Assembly: GCA_902795975.1 (NCBI GenBank)
Contig: CADBNE010000064.1
Location: forward strand, 1 to 52,400
DNA: 52,400 bases
Reading direction: 5' to 3'
DNA from: an uncultured Erysipelotrichaceae bacterium
Lineage (GTDB): Bacteria; Bacillota_I; Bacilli_A; RF39; UBA660
Shown piece after piece: positions 43,817 through 52,396 of this stretch. The notes under the pieces are model-generated. The model did no database searches. It saw only the letters and a list, made by a program, of their open reading frames with translations, and was not told the DNA's origin. Position numbers and translations under genes: made by a program. Each line of letters begins with the position of its first letter. The first letter of the stretch is position 1.

Positions 43817-45802
43817 ATGGAAAGAGTGGAGTGGCAAATAGAGTGTGATAATACTATAAGTAATTATAATAATGTTATATTGTCATCACCTACAGGTAGT
43901 GGAAAAACAGATAGATATGAAAGATGGGCATTTTCTAAAAGTGAAAGGCCAATATTTATTACCTCACCAATTAAAGCATTATCTAATCAAAAATTTAGAC
44001 AATTATTATCTAAAGGATATAAGGTAGGCTTAGTAACAGGTGATGTTAAATATTTTAGTGATAAAGATTGCGATATTATATGTTGTACTCAAGAAATATA
44101 TAATAATGAATATAAAGATATACCTAATTCAACATTAGTAATAGATGAATTTTCATATATATTTACAGAACCAAATAGAGCTCGTTCTTATATAGAATCA
44201 TTATGTTATACTAAAGCTAAAAACATAATTATATGTTCTGCTACATTTCATAATTCAAAAAAAATAAAAGAGTATATAGAACATGTAACTAACAGAGAAT
44301 TTTATTTATATGAAAATGAAAATAGATTAACTTCATTAGAATATAAAGGTAAAATAAGAAGTAAACAAATAATAAATAGTTTTGTTGTATGTTATTCTCA
44401 AAAAAGATGTAAGATGATTGCGCAAAAATTATATGATAGTAGAATAAAAAAATATAGTGATTATAATTTAGGAAATATAGAAAGTATTTCTAAAAAAAAT
44501 AGAAAAATAATTAATGAATTCGTTAATAAATATAAGATAGATAATAAAGAATTAGTAACTTTAGCACAATTAGGAATAGTATATTATTTTGGTGCTTTAT
44601 TACCTAAAGAAAAATTATTTATAGAAGAATTATTTGAAAATAAAATAGTAGATACTGTAGTAGGTACAGATGCTTTAGCACTTGGAGTTAATTTTCCAAT
44701 ACAAAATGTAGTATTTACTGAATTGAATAAAGTAATAAATAAAGAGGAAATTATAATAGATAAGAATTTATTTGAACAATTATCAGGTAGAGCAGGAAGA
44801 AAAGGCTATTTTGATAATGGTTACGTATATTATTGTGATGATTTTAAATATTTATTAGATTTTCCAGTAGATATGAAATTAGTTTTTTATAGATTAATTC
44901 ATTCTCATTATAGTGATTTTAATATAATTTTAGCACCTGATATAAAAGATATATTAATGTGTAAAACATCAGTAGAAGATGAATTAAATTTTATAGAACT
45001 TTATAGTACTGATAATTTTGATAAAGAAGTTGAAAGAACTAAATTATTAGAATCATTAGAATATATTAGAAACTATGATATGACATTCTTTTATATGAAT
45101 AAAATATTTCCAGGTGTTAAATTAGAATCAGGATATATTACATCAGTAGATAATTTTAGTGAATCTAAAAGAAAAAAATGGGATATTAATTATGAACATG
45201 CATTAGAATTAAAGGAGTATTTTGATTTACATATTGGTGATGTATATTTAAGAGAATATACAAAAGAAGAAAATTGTTTAATATTTTCAGAAATATTATC
45301 AGGTACAGATATAGATAAAATAATAAAAAAATATTGTAAAGAATTTAATAAATTATTATTATTTAGAAAATTTGTTACAGGTTTACCTGATAAATTCTTA
45401 GATGATTATAATGTAGAATATATAGATAGAATAATTGAATTAAAAGATCATACAGTATTACATCCTGATATAGTTAATAATATTAATGTAAAACAAAAAG
45501 AAAATACTAGTATTAAAAATATAAAAATTGAACCAATAACTAAAAGATTTTTTGATAGGATTGAATATAATGGAAGAAAATATATATTATTAGCTGTAGG
45601 TAATGGAAAAAATTTAGTAAGTGATATGATTCTTAAAAATATAGCATATAAAGATAGTAATGAATTATTTAATAATATAGGATTTGAACCTAGAGCAAAT
45701 GTAGAAAAATTATTAGAACAAATTGATGAGAATTCATTAGATATTAAATATCAAGAAGATGTAAAAAGATTGAAATTAGGTTTAAGAAAAGGACATAAAT
45801 AG
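43817..45802 (+). CDS. Ski2-like superfamily 2 helicase
   Basis: A 661-residue SF2 helicase. Motif I SPTGSGKT occupies residues 24-31, motif II is DEFS (residues 110-113) rather than DExH, and motif III is SAT in IICSATF. Motif IV-V is VVGTDALALGVNFP, and motif VI is QLSGRAGRKG (Gln321). The QxxGRAGRKG form is characteristic of the Ski2/Mtr4/Brr2 group that unwinds RNA. The C-terminal half (about 370-660) is divergent and could carry the winged-helix and ratchet domains. DEFS is an unusual Walker B. It starts behind GGAGGGGTATT. It is solitary and ends with a terminator. Confidence 0.8.
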   Translation: MERVEWQIECDNTISNYNNVILSSPTGSGKTDRYERWAFSKSERPIFITSPIKALSNQKFRQLLSKGYKVGLVTGDVKYFSDKDCDIICCTQEIYNNEYKDIPNSTLVIDEFSYIFTEPNRARSYIESLCYTKAKNIIICSATFHNSKKIKEYIEHVTNREFYLYENENRLTSLEYKGKIRSKQIINSFVVCYSQKRCKMIAQKLYDSRIKKYSDYNLGNIESISKKNRKIINEFVNKYKIDNKELVTLAQLGIVYYFGALLPKEKLFIEELFENKIVDTVVGTDALALGVNFPIQNVVFTELNKVINKEEIIIDKNLFEQLSGRAGRKGYFDNGYVYYCDDFKYLLDFPVDMKLVFYRLIHSHYSDFNIILAPDIKDILMCKTSVEDELNFIELYSTDNFDKEVERTKLLESLEYIRNYDMTFFYMNKIFPGVKLESGYITSVDNFSESKRKKWDINYEHALELKEYFDLHIGDVYLREYTKEENCLIFSEILSGTDIDKIIKKYCKEFNKLLLFRKFVTGLPDKFLDDYNVEYIDRIIELKDHTVLHPDIVNNINVKQKENTSIKNIKIEPITKRFFDRIEYNGRKYILLAVGNGKNLVSDMILKNIAYKDSNELFNNIGFEPRANVEKLLEQIDENSLDIKYQEDVKRLKLGLRKGHK

Positions 45803-45811
45803 TCCTTTTTT
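45787..45811 (+). terminator. Terminator of the helicase gene
   Basis: AAAAGGACATAAATAGTCCTTTTTT hairpin overlapping the stop codon. Confidence 0.75.
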
Positions 45812-45874
45812 CTTGTATAAAAAAAATAATAGTTGTAAAATTATATAGGAATAACACAATATATTCCAATTATC

Positions 45875-45906
45875 TTCACAAATTCGACACATATTAAGAA
45901 TATAAT
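45875..45906 (+). promoter_or_regulatory. Possible direct-repeat box and -10 before htrA
   Basis: TTCACA (45875-45880), five bases, GACACA (45886-45891), then TATAAT (45901-45906). The first half and the 11-base period match the sites around the first two-component system; the second half is weaker. Confidence 0.35.
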
Positions 45907-45928
45907 TTAATTAGTTAGGAGGAATAAT

Positions 45929-47239
45929 ATGAATTCTTTAAATAATAATGAACAGAATAATAATGATAATCAAATGAATCAAAATAATATGTATAATAAA
46001 GTTAATATGGAAGATAAAAATCATAGTGATATTAAAAAGTTAACAGTGTTAATAATAATTTTATTTGTAATATCAGTATTTGGTATAGTACTTGTTTTAG
46101 GAACAGATAATTTTAAATTAAAAGAAAATAGTAATAATAATTCTAGTAATAATAATACTAAAAATACTGTAAAAGCAGAGTTAAAATATACTGATACAAC
46201 TACTAGTAATAAATCTGAAACTAAAGTAATAGATGTATCAGATGTAGTAGAGGAAGTAATGCCTAGTATAGTTGCTATTACAAGTAAAACATTAGTAACA
46301 AGTGGTAATTATGGACCATTTTCTAGTAATAGAAAATCATATGCTACAGGAGCAGGTTCTGGTATTATAGTAAGTAAAACAGATAATGAATTATTGATAC
46401 TTACTAATAAACATGTTATTGAAGATGCAGAAGAATTAAGTGTTAAATTTATAAATGATAAAATAGTAGATGCTAAAGTAAAAGGAGCTTCTACATCTAA
46501 AGATATAGCAATTGTATCTATCGATTTATCTTCTTTAGATGAAGATACAATTAATAAAATTAAAATAGCTACAATAGGAGATAGTACTAAATTAAAAGTA
46601 GGTCAAGGTGTAATCGCTATAGGTAATGCTTTAGGATATGGACAATCAGTAACTACAGGAGTAGTTAGCGCATTAAATAGAGAAGTTACTATAGATAATG
46701 TTACAACTAGTATGATACAAACTGATGCTGCTATAAATGGTGGTAATAGTGGAGGAGCATTACTTAATAGTAAAGGTGAAGTAATAGGTATTAATTCTGC
46801 TAAATATTCATCTAATTATTCATCTAGTGGAGCTAGTGTAGAAGGTATGGGATTTGCTATTCCTATTACTGATGTAAAAGAATTAATTACTAATTTAATG
46901 AATGGTACTAATTTAACAGAAGAACAAAGAGGTTATTTAGGAGTATCTGGTTATATGATTACTGATGAATATAGTAGTGCATATAATATGCCGAAAGGAT
47001 TTTATATAAGTAATATAGTAAAAGATAGTGGAGCTGATAAAGCTAATTTATCTATAGGTAATATTATTACTAAAATAAATGGTTCAGAAGTAACTCAATT
47101 TAATACTATTAGTGAAGTTTTAGAAACTAAGAAAGCTAAAGATAAAATAAAACTTACTGTTAAATATATTGATGGTAGGGAATATAAAGAAAAAGATGTA
47201 GAAGTTACATTATCAAGTTATAAAGAAGTTAATGATTAA
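45929..47239 (+). CDS. HtrA/DegP-type serine protease
   Basis: A 436-residue membrane-anchored trypsin-like protease with a PDZ domain. An Asn-rich cytoplasmic head (residues 1-35) precedes one helix (about 36-55). Outside follow the catalytic His162 (NKHVIEDA), Asp192 (SKDIAIV) and Ser274 (GGNSGGA), and a PDZ domain (about 330-425, YLGVSGYMIT). Such proteases degrade or refold damaged exported proteins. The N-terminus is the anchored layout of the Firmicute HtrA proteins. A TTCACA-based direct repeat lies in the promoter, possibly linking it to the first two-component system. The start is behind TTAGGAGGAATAAT. Confidence 0.93.
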   Translation: MNSLNNNEQNNNDNQMNQNNMYNKVNMEDKNHSDIKKLTVLIIILFVISVFGIVLVLGTDNFKLKENSNNNSSNNNTKNTVKAELKYTDTTTSNKSETKVIDVSDVVEEVMPSIVAITSKTLVTSGNYGPFSSNRKSYATGAGSGIIVSKTDNELLILTNKHVIEDAEELSVKFINDKIVDAKVKGASTSKDIAIVSIDLSSLDEDTINKIKIATIGDSTKLKVGQGVIAIGNALGYGQSVTTGVVSALNREVTIDNVTTSMIQTDAAINGGNSGGALLNSKGEVIGINSAKYSSNYSSSGASVEGMGFAIPITDVKELITNLMNGTNLTEEQRGYLGVSGYMITDEYSSAYNMPKGFYISNIVKDSGADKANLSIGNIITKINGSEVTQFNTISEVLETKKAKDKIKLTVKYIDGREYKEKDVEVTLSSYKEVND

Positions 47240-47248
47240 CTTCTTTTT
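47222..47248 (+). terminator. Terminator of the HtrA gene, joined to the next promoter
   Basis: AAAGAAGTTAATGATTAACTTC-type hairpin with T run; TATACT (47253-47258) follows in an ATGTTATACT context. Confidence 0.7.
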
Positions 47249-47273
47249 ATGTTATACTTAATATGGTGATGTT

Positions 47274-47687
47274 ATGATATTAATTAGTGCATGTTTAGCT
47301 GGAGTAAATTGTAGATATGATGGTGAAAATTGTTATAATGAAAAAATAATGGAATTAGTTAAAAATGGAGAAGCTATACTAGTATGTCCAGAACAATTAG
47401 GAGGACTTTCTACACCTAGAGTTCCTGCTGAAATAATTAATGGTAAAGTAATTACTAAGGATGGAATAGATGTAACTGAAGAATATAAAAAGGGCGCTAC
47501 AGAGGTATTAAAATTAGCTAAATGTTTAAATATAAATAAAGCTATATTTAAATCTAAAAGTCCATCATGTGGTTGTGGAATAATATATGATGGAACATTT
47601 TCTGGTAATAAAGTAAATGGTAATGGTATAACCACACAAGTTTTACTTGATAATGGTATAAATGTAATTACAGAAAAAGACATATAA
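47274..47687 (+). CDS. DUF523 protein
   Basis: A 137-residue cytoplasmic protein of the DUF523 group. Signature blocks: LISACLAGVNCRYDG at the N-terminus with two Cys, LVCPEQLGGLSTPRVPAEI, and IFKSKSPSCGCGIIYDG with three Cys. The Cys pattern suggests a metal or redox site, but the function is not established. It has a good start but only a weak site (ATGGTGATGTT). It converges on the lipoprotein gene, sharing a bidirectional terminator. Confidence 0.85.
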   Translation: MILISACLAGVNCRYDGENCYNEKIMELVKNGEAILVCPEQLGGLSTPRVPAEIINGKVITKDGIDVTEEYKKGATEVLKLAKCLNINKAIFKSKSPSCGCGIIYDGTFSGNKVNGNGITTQVLLDNGINVITEKDI

Positions 47688-47716
47688 AAACGATAATAAT
47701 TAATTATCGTTTTTTT
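47686..47716. terminator. Bidirectional terminator between convergent genes
   Basis: AAAAACGATAAT / ATTATCGTTTTT stem between the DUF523 gene and the minus-strand lipoprotein gene. Confidence 0.75.
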
Positions 47717-48809
47717 GAAATAAACTTAGATCATTAATGTATGCTGCAAAATATGGTAATTCCATATCTTTTTCTTTTAAGAATATAGTAAATGTTGAAT
47801 TAAAATTAAAATATCTTGGAGATTTAGTAGGTTCAAAAGCAGCAGTTTCTTTTGTAGATATAGCAGCTTCACTTTTTATATCTCCACCAGATTCATTTAG
47901 TTGCATTTTAATAGTTTGTAAAGCCTTATCTATTACAAACTCAGTTCCATCTGCATAATGAGATACTAATCCTTCTAGTTCTTTAAATTCTTTTAATGTA
48001 TTAAATTTAATATATGGAACTAATAATGTATCATCACTATCTAATGATTTATTACCTTTATAACTATTTGATTTATTTATAATATTTTTATAAATATTTA
48101 AAAAGTTATTTTCAGTATTTTTATTTTTTAATAATATTATTTCATCATTTTCTTTTGTAATTAATTTAACAGCATAATTATTATAATCATCATAGAATAA
48201 TACTTCTACTTGATTAATACCATCTTTTTTATTTTTATCTATACCAAAATATCTATATTCTCCATTATTATTAAATTTAGTATTTGTTAATTGATTAAAT
48301 GGAGTAGCAAATGTGAACTTTTTATATAGCATAGCATATATAAAATTATCTTTACTATTTTCTTTCCATTCAAATAAATCTAATATATCACTATTTTGAT
48401 TAAATTTCTTTTTTATATTTTCTTCTATTTCTTTTTTTAGTTCAGGAGTTTGATATCCAAACTTAGTATAATAACTATTTTCATTTAAATATTTTTTACT
48501 AAAAGTACTTTTGTTTAAATTAGTTACTATTTCTTTTTTTGGATTAATAATTATATCTTGTTTAACATAATTTTCTTTTAAATCATTCCATACTAAGTTA
48601 AAAGTACCACACCATGCTGTATCATTGGTAATAGTATCTTCTAACGATGTAACAATATTAATGTTACTAGTAATGTTACTTTTTATATTAGTATTAGAAT
48701 TATTATTACTATTTGAATTATTATTTTCATTATTTTCTTTCTTTTTATTATCACAAGCTGATACAAAGATAATTAATAATATTGTCATAAATAAATATAT
48801 CTTTTTCAT
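47700..48809 (-). CDS. Lipoprotein, possibly serpin-like
   Basis: A 369-residue lipoprotein: signal peptide with lipobox IFVSAC (Cys19), then an Asn/Ser linker to about residue 60. The C-terminal part recalls serpins: a hinge-like region ALQTIKMQLNESGGDIKSEAA is followed by the closing pattern FNFNSTFTIFLKE and PYFAAYIND, as serpins end (PFLFFIRD, LFMGRV). Also KKFTFATPFN would match the serpin W-pF strand. There is no reactive-centre sequence I can assign, and the similarity is by eye, so serpin is a hypothesis. I chose the ATG at 48809 behind GGGTGATAAA, not the one 15 codons upstream. A palindrome covers its promoter. Confidence 0.55.
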   Translation of the reverse strand: MKKIYLFMTILLIIFVSACDNKKKENNENNNSNSNNNSNTNIKSNITSNINIVTSLEDTITNDTAWCGTFNLVWNDLKENYVKQDIIINPKKEIVTNLNKSTFSKKYLNENSYYTKFGYQTPELKKEIEENIKKKFNQNSDILDLFEWKENSKDNFIYAMLYKKFTFATPFNQLTNTKFNNNGEYRYFGIDKNKKDGINQVEVLFYDDYNNYAVKLITKENDEIILLKNKNTENNFLNIYKNIINKSNSYKGNKSLDSDDTLLVPYIKFNTLKEFKELEGLVSHYADGTEFVIDKALQTIKMQLNESGGDIKSEAAISTKETAAFEPTKSPRYFNFNSTFTIFLKEKDMELPYFAAYINDLSLFQKNDN

Positions 48810-48825
48810 TTTATCACCCAATATA

Positions 48826-48864
48826 ATTATAACATAAGAGGATTTAACACTCAATTAATTGAGT
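48826..48864 (-). promoter_or_regulatory. Promoter with operator-like palindrome for the lipoprotein gene
   Basis: On the minus strand: TTGAGT (complement of 48849-48854), 17 bases, TATAAT (complement of 48826-48831) with an extended TG. The perfect 16-base palindrome ACTCAATTAATTGAGT (48849-48864) covers the -35, which is where a repressor would sit. Confidence 0.55.
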
Positions 48865-48977
48865 AAAGTATGTTGTTATCAATTGAAGAAAGCAATAAGA
48901 AAAGAAAAAGAAGCTAATTAAGATACTGTAGAAGGTGAGATATTAATTTATATGATGATTTAATATCTAAAAAAAAT

Positions 48978-49008
48978 AAAATGAGATTAAAATTAATCTC
49001 ATTTTTTT
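48978..49008. terminator. Terminator after the transglutaminase-like gene
   Basis: AAATGAGATTAA / TTAATCTCATTT stem with T runs in both directions, overlapping the end of the minus-strand gene. Confidence 0.75.
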
Positions 49009-49700
49009 AATACTTTAGAATTATCACGTAATTCATCAAATAAATCCCTAGGATCTATATGTCTATTTAAATTATCATAATTTATTCTTTGTTTAAATAT
49101 TTCAATTTCTTTTTTTAATTGTTCTTCATACATTATATTTATAGGTTCTAAACTATATTCCAACATAGGTATCATAAGTGCAGACATATATTTATCTTTT
49201 TCTATATCACTATTTGCTAATTGTTCTTCCATAAATTTAATATTTTTTTCTTTACTATTTCTATGTCTTACTACTGGTTTCTCTATTTTATAATATAAAT
49301 CTTTTTCTATGATTAATCCGATAGAGGTATCATATACCCACTTCATATTATTTTCATCTGTTACTTCAACAAATACATGTTCAGCATTTAATGGATTTTC
49401 TTTACAATAATCTACATATAAAGGATTTAATTTTATAGTATTTATATTAGCATATACTATTTCATAATCATAATCTAGAGCATAAGCAAGTAGGGTAGCT
49501 CTATCATAACATTTACCATTACACATACCACTATGTAATAATAATATACTAGCAGGTAATCCTCCATAATATATATTTCTTAATTTAGTAAGTAATTCTT
49601 CATCATATATTCCTAAATAACCTTTTCTTGCTCCCTTAAGCATAATCTTTTTTTCTTTTATTTTATGTAATGACCATTTAAATATATCTAATCTATTCAT
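48999..49700 (-). CDS. Transglutaminase-like domain protein
   Basis: A 233-residue protein with the three residues of a transglutaminase/peptidase-like triad in order: Cys64 in MCNGKCYDRATLLAYAL, His108 in AEHVFVEVT, and Asp124 in YDTSIG. The Cys-containing helix, the His strand and the Asp strand match the spacing of small bacterial transglutaminase-core proteins. The C-terminal 100 residues are charged and helical. There is no signal sequence, so it acts in the cytoplasm. It is the downstream gene of a two-gene unit, three bases after the 436-residue protein gene, and so probably works with it. The substrate is unknown. Confidence 0.6.
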   Translation of the reverse strand: MNRLDIFKWSLHKIKEKKIMLKGARKGYLGIYDEELLTKLRNIYYGGLPASILLLHSGMCNGKCYDRATLLAYALDYDYEIVYANINTIKLNPLYVDYCKENPLNAEHVFVEVTDENNMKWVYDTSIGLIIEKDLYYKIEKPVVRHRNSKEKNIKFMEEQLANSDIEKDKYMSALMIPMLEYSLEPINIMYEEQLKKEIEIFKQRINYDNLNRHIDPRDLFDELRDNSKVLKK

Positions 49701-49703
49701 ATA

Positions 49704-51014
49704 TTATATCCTTTTTTGTTTATTCTTTTTATTTTCAAATAAAATTTTAAATTCTTCAATATGTATTATTTCACTATTATGTTTAGCAAATTCAATTAGT
49801 TCATTTATATCTTTAGTATGATATATATTAGATAGTAGAAAATTATTTAGTTCATTAGGCTTAAAGGTATGTACACAAGATATATTAAGAGAATCAATTA
49901 TTTCTTTACAAATATTTATTTTTTCATCAAAAGGTAAATTCATTTCTGTATAATTAAATTTATCTGTATTAAATTCTTCAACAGTATAATTCATACCTGT
50001 TCTAAATGTTATATTTTTATTATATAAAAAATTATATGTTTGTTCTGCTAAATAATCAATATCAACTAATTCATTAAGTGATTCTAATATTTGACTTAAT
50101 TTAGGCATATATCTAAAGTAAATACAATAGTAATATTTTGTAATAGCATCTATAATTTCATTATAAGTCATTCCATCATGTTTATATATTCTATTTTGTT
50201 TAAGTGCTAAAAAAGATTTTAAATCATCTTCATTTTTTATATTAAAGTAATTTATTATATCTTCTTTAGTTGATATATTAAATTTATAAAAATTGTGATA
50301 TTTTGAAGATTTAAAACGCATATCATTTATCATGTGTTCATCATTAGTAACAGTTTTAGTTATATGAGATAATTCTTCAATATATTTACTAATTAACTCA
50401 TAAGTTTTATCTGTAGTTTGTACTTCATATGTATTAATTACTTCACCATTTAATATTGGAACTAATTTTTTCTTTCTTAGTTCATCTTTGAATATAGCAT
50501 TACTTTCATCTATATTCTCTAATATTAATTCATTAATATTTATTTTTTTAGGTTTATTTTTATTACTTTCTTCTATTGTTTCATAATGGTTATCTATAGT
50601 AGATTCTATTAAATTTAGTATAGAAAATAATGTACTTGGTGAACTATATTCAATATGTTCGTTATTATTTTTTAAATAAATTCTTTGTATTTCTCTAGTT
50701 CTAGTTTTTATTAAATAGTGATATCCAATTGTTACTAATTTATTATTGTTATTAGATATATTTAATGCATATTTTTTTATTGTATTTAATTCATCTTCAT
50801 TATATAGATAATCACTATTAAAGATAATTACATCACAATCATTTATTTTTTTATTATTTTTTTCAAAATCTTCAATTGATTTAAATATGTATGCTTTAAA
50901 ATTTTTTTCTTCGATAATAGTATTTTCAGTAATTAAATCATTACTTATCATAACCATTTCCATTTTTTTATTTTTATCTATATTTTTTAATATATTTTCA
51001 TAATATTTTTTCAT
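49704..51014 (-). CDS. Hypothetical protein cotranscribed with the transglutaminase-like gene
   Basis: A 436-residue cytoplasmic protein. The first 110 residues are alternating strands and helices with VMISNDLITENTIIEEK and CDVIIFNSDYLYNEDEL, like a Rossmann or glycosyltransferase-like fold. A Lys/Asn-rich middle follows, with an all-helical C-terminus (about 230-430). It has no recognised motif. It is upstream of and three bases from the transglutaminase-like gene in the same transcription direction, which suggests a shared pathway. Family unknown. Confidence 0.6.
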   Translation of the reverse strand: MKKYYENILKNIDKNKKMEMVMISNDLITENTIIEEKNFKAYIFKSIEDFEKNNKKINDCDVIIFNSDYLYNEDELNTIKKYALNISNNNNKLVTIGYHYLIKTRTREIQRIYLKNNNEHIEYSSPSTLFSILNLIESTIDNHYETIEESNKNKPKKININELILENIDESNAIFKDELRKKKLVPILNGEVINTYEVQTTDKTYELISKYIEELSHITKTVTNDEHMINDMRFKSSKYHNFYKFNISTKEDIINYFNIKNEDDLKSFLALKQNRIYKHDGMTYNEIIDAITKYYYCIYFRYMPKLSQILESLNELVDIDYLAEQTYNFLYNKNITFRTGMNYTVEEFNTDKFNYTEMNLPFDEKINICKEIIDSLNISCVHTFKPNELNNFLLSNIYHTKDINELIEFAKHNSEIIHIEEFKILFENKKNKQKRI

Positions 51015-51124
51015 AATACACCACCAAATTGTGATTATTATATCACAATAAATTTTATAATAATAGTATAAATATTAAACGAATTATGTATAGAAAAAAT
51101 ACAATTATAAGTAATATCTAATAT

Positions 51125-51150
51125 AAAAAAGATGATTAATATCATCTTTA
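51125..51150 (-). terminator. Terminator of the repeat-protein gene
   Basis: On the minus strand, an AAAGATGATATTAATCATCTTT-type stem (here GATGATTAATATCATC) with a T run, overlapping the gene's stop. Confidence 0.65.
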
Positions 51151-52176
51151 TTTTTTTATTAATACTTTATCTTTTTTATTACTATTTAAATAGTTTTTAA
51201 AATATGCTTTTAATGTAATATTAAACCTTTTAATTAATTCATCATAATTATTTGAATTTGTATAATTAATATAGTGAACTAAATTATAATTTATTTCTTT
51301 TAACATTTGTTCTATATTTTTGGTATTTAATTTAATATCAAAATTAATAGCAAAATTATTAATTGATTTTACAATAGGCTTCTTTAATAAATCTTTTATA
51401 ATTGAACTAGTATCAAATAATTCACATTTATATATTCCAATTAAATTATATAAATCTTTATTTTTAATTTTATACTCATTATTTTTAATAGAATTAGTTA
51501 AAGAAATTATTTCTTTTAATTTTATATCTGATATTTGTTTATTACCATTTATTTCTTTATCGTAGAAATACCATATAATATTTAAAGCTTGATTATTTGT
51601 AAATCCTAATTCTATTAAACTTTTAACATTTGAATAATCTATTTTAAATAGTTCACATTTATTTTTTAAAACATTATCATTATTAACATAATTTTCTAGT
51701 ACTTTACTTACTATTTCATCATCATTATATTTAATTGATTTATTTTTTTCTTTAATACGATTTATAGCTCTAATTATTGTTGGATAATGTATATTATTTT
51801 CATCACAATATTCTTTTAATGTTTTTCCCATATAAAAATGTTTAGAATTACCATGAAATTTATTTTTTTCTATATATTTATCTATTATTTCTTCATTACT
51901 TAATTCAGAATTATTTTTTCTTTCTTTATTTATGTAAGATTTAAGTTTATTAAAATCTATATTTAAATCAGAGCAATAATCTTTAAGTGGAATATTATTA
52001 TAAAATAATAAATAATTTTCTTCTAATAGTTTACTAACTATTTCATCATCATTTAAATTAGTATTTTTATGTTTAAAATTATTTATTCTTTTAAGTACAG
52101 TAAGATACTTAATATTATATGTATCACAAACTTCTTTTAATGATTGACCTTTATAAAAATATTTTTTTTCTGACAT
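51148..52176 (-). CDS. Tandem helix-turn-helix-like repeat protein
   Basis: A 342-residue Lys/Asn-rich protein. Residues 7-53, 58-104 and 114-160 are three copies of a unit of about 47-56 residues: Y-x2-(G/N)-x2-LK-x2-C-(D/S)-x3-I, a second helix, then (L/N)-x-(D/N)-(D/E)EI(V/I)-x-K. A fourth, degenerate copy lies near 169-206. Each unit resembles a helix-turn-helix of the kind in small DNA-binding or phage regulators, with a conserved Cys. The C-terminal 135 residues are helical and not recognised. A good site (AGGAGGAATTATT) and a TTGATT-17-TATATT promoter precede it. Function unknown; DNA binding is inference. Confidence 0.6.
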   Translation of the reverse strand: MSEKKYFYKGQSLKEVCDTYNIKYLTVLKRINNFKHKNTNLNDDEIVSKLLEENYLLFYNNIPLKDYCSDLNIDFNKLKSYINKERKNNSELSNEEIIDKYIEKNKFHGNSKHFYMGKTLKEYCDENNIHYPTIIRAINRIKEKNKSIKYNDDEIVSKVLENYVNNDNVLKNKCELFKIDYSNVKSLIELGFTNNQALNIIWYFYDKEINGNKQISDIKLKEIISLTNSIKNNEYKIKNKDLYNLIGIYKCELFDTSSIIKDLLKKPIVKSINNFAINFDIKLNTKNIEQMLKEINYNLVHYINYTNSNNYDELIKRFNITLKAYFKNYLNSNKKDKVLIKK

Positions 52177-52202
52177 AATAATTCCTCCAAAAAGACTTAT
52201 AT

Positions 52203-52231
52203 AATATACTATTAATTAAAATAAAAATCAA
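52203..52231 (-). promoter_or_regulatory. Promoter of the repeat-protein gene
   Basis: On the minus strand: TTGATT (complement of 52226-52231), 17 bases, TATATT (complement of 52203-52208). Confidence 0.55.
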
Positions 52232-52251
52232 ACTTAATGTAGTAGGAGAGT

Positions 52252-52278
52252 AAAAAAAAACTTCCAAAATTGGAAGTT
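52252..52278 (-). terminator. Terminator of tRNA-Arg
   Basis: On the minus strand, AACTTCCAATTTTGGAAGTT hairpin followed by a run of Ts, about ten bases after the tRNA end. Confidence 0.8.
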
Positions 52279-52288
52279 AATTTTTAAA

Positions 52289-52365
52289 TGGTGTCCCAGA
52301 AGAGATTCGAACTCCTGACACTCGCCTTAGAAGGGCGATGCTCTATCCAGCTGAGCTACTGAGAC
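52289..52365 (-). tRNA. tRNA-Arg(UCU) with encoded CCA
   Basis: The complement folds into a cloverleaf of 77 bases. The acceptor stem is GTCTCAG with CTGGGAC (one G-U pair), the D arm is GCTC-AGCTGGATA-GAGC, and the anticodon stem is TCGCC with GGCGA. The loop CTTCTAA contains anticodon TCT, which reads AGA, the expected main Arg codon in such an AT-rich genome. The T arm has TTCGAAT in its loop. The discriminator A and CCA are encoded at 52289-52292. Confidence 0.95.
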
Positions 52366-52390
52366 ATACCCGTTCCCAAGGAACAAGTAC

Positions 52391-52396
52391 ATTATA
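52391..52396 (-). promoter_or_regulatory. -10 box of the tRNA-Arg promoter
   Basis: TATAAT on the minus strand, about 26 bases before the tRNA; the -35 would lie beyond the window edge. A short hairpin (GTTCC-TTG-GGAAC) lies in the leader. Confidence 0.6.

Noticed and set aside
48810..48854. Start codon 15 codons upstream in the lipoprotein gene
   Set aside because: That frame contains the promoter -10 and the ribosome binding site of the ATG at 48809, and the signal peptide begins properly at 48809.
48865..48980. A possible gene remnant between the lipoprotein promoter and the transglutaminase-like gene
   Set aside because: Short plus-strand segments could encode Lys-rich peptides, but there are stops in every frame and no family resemblance good enough to call a pseudogene.
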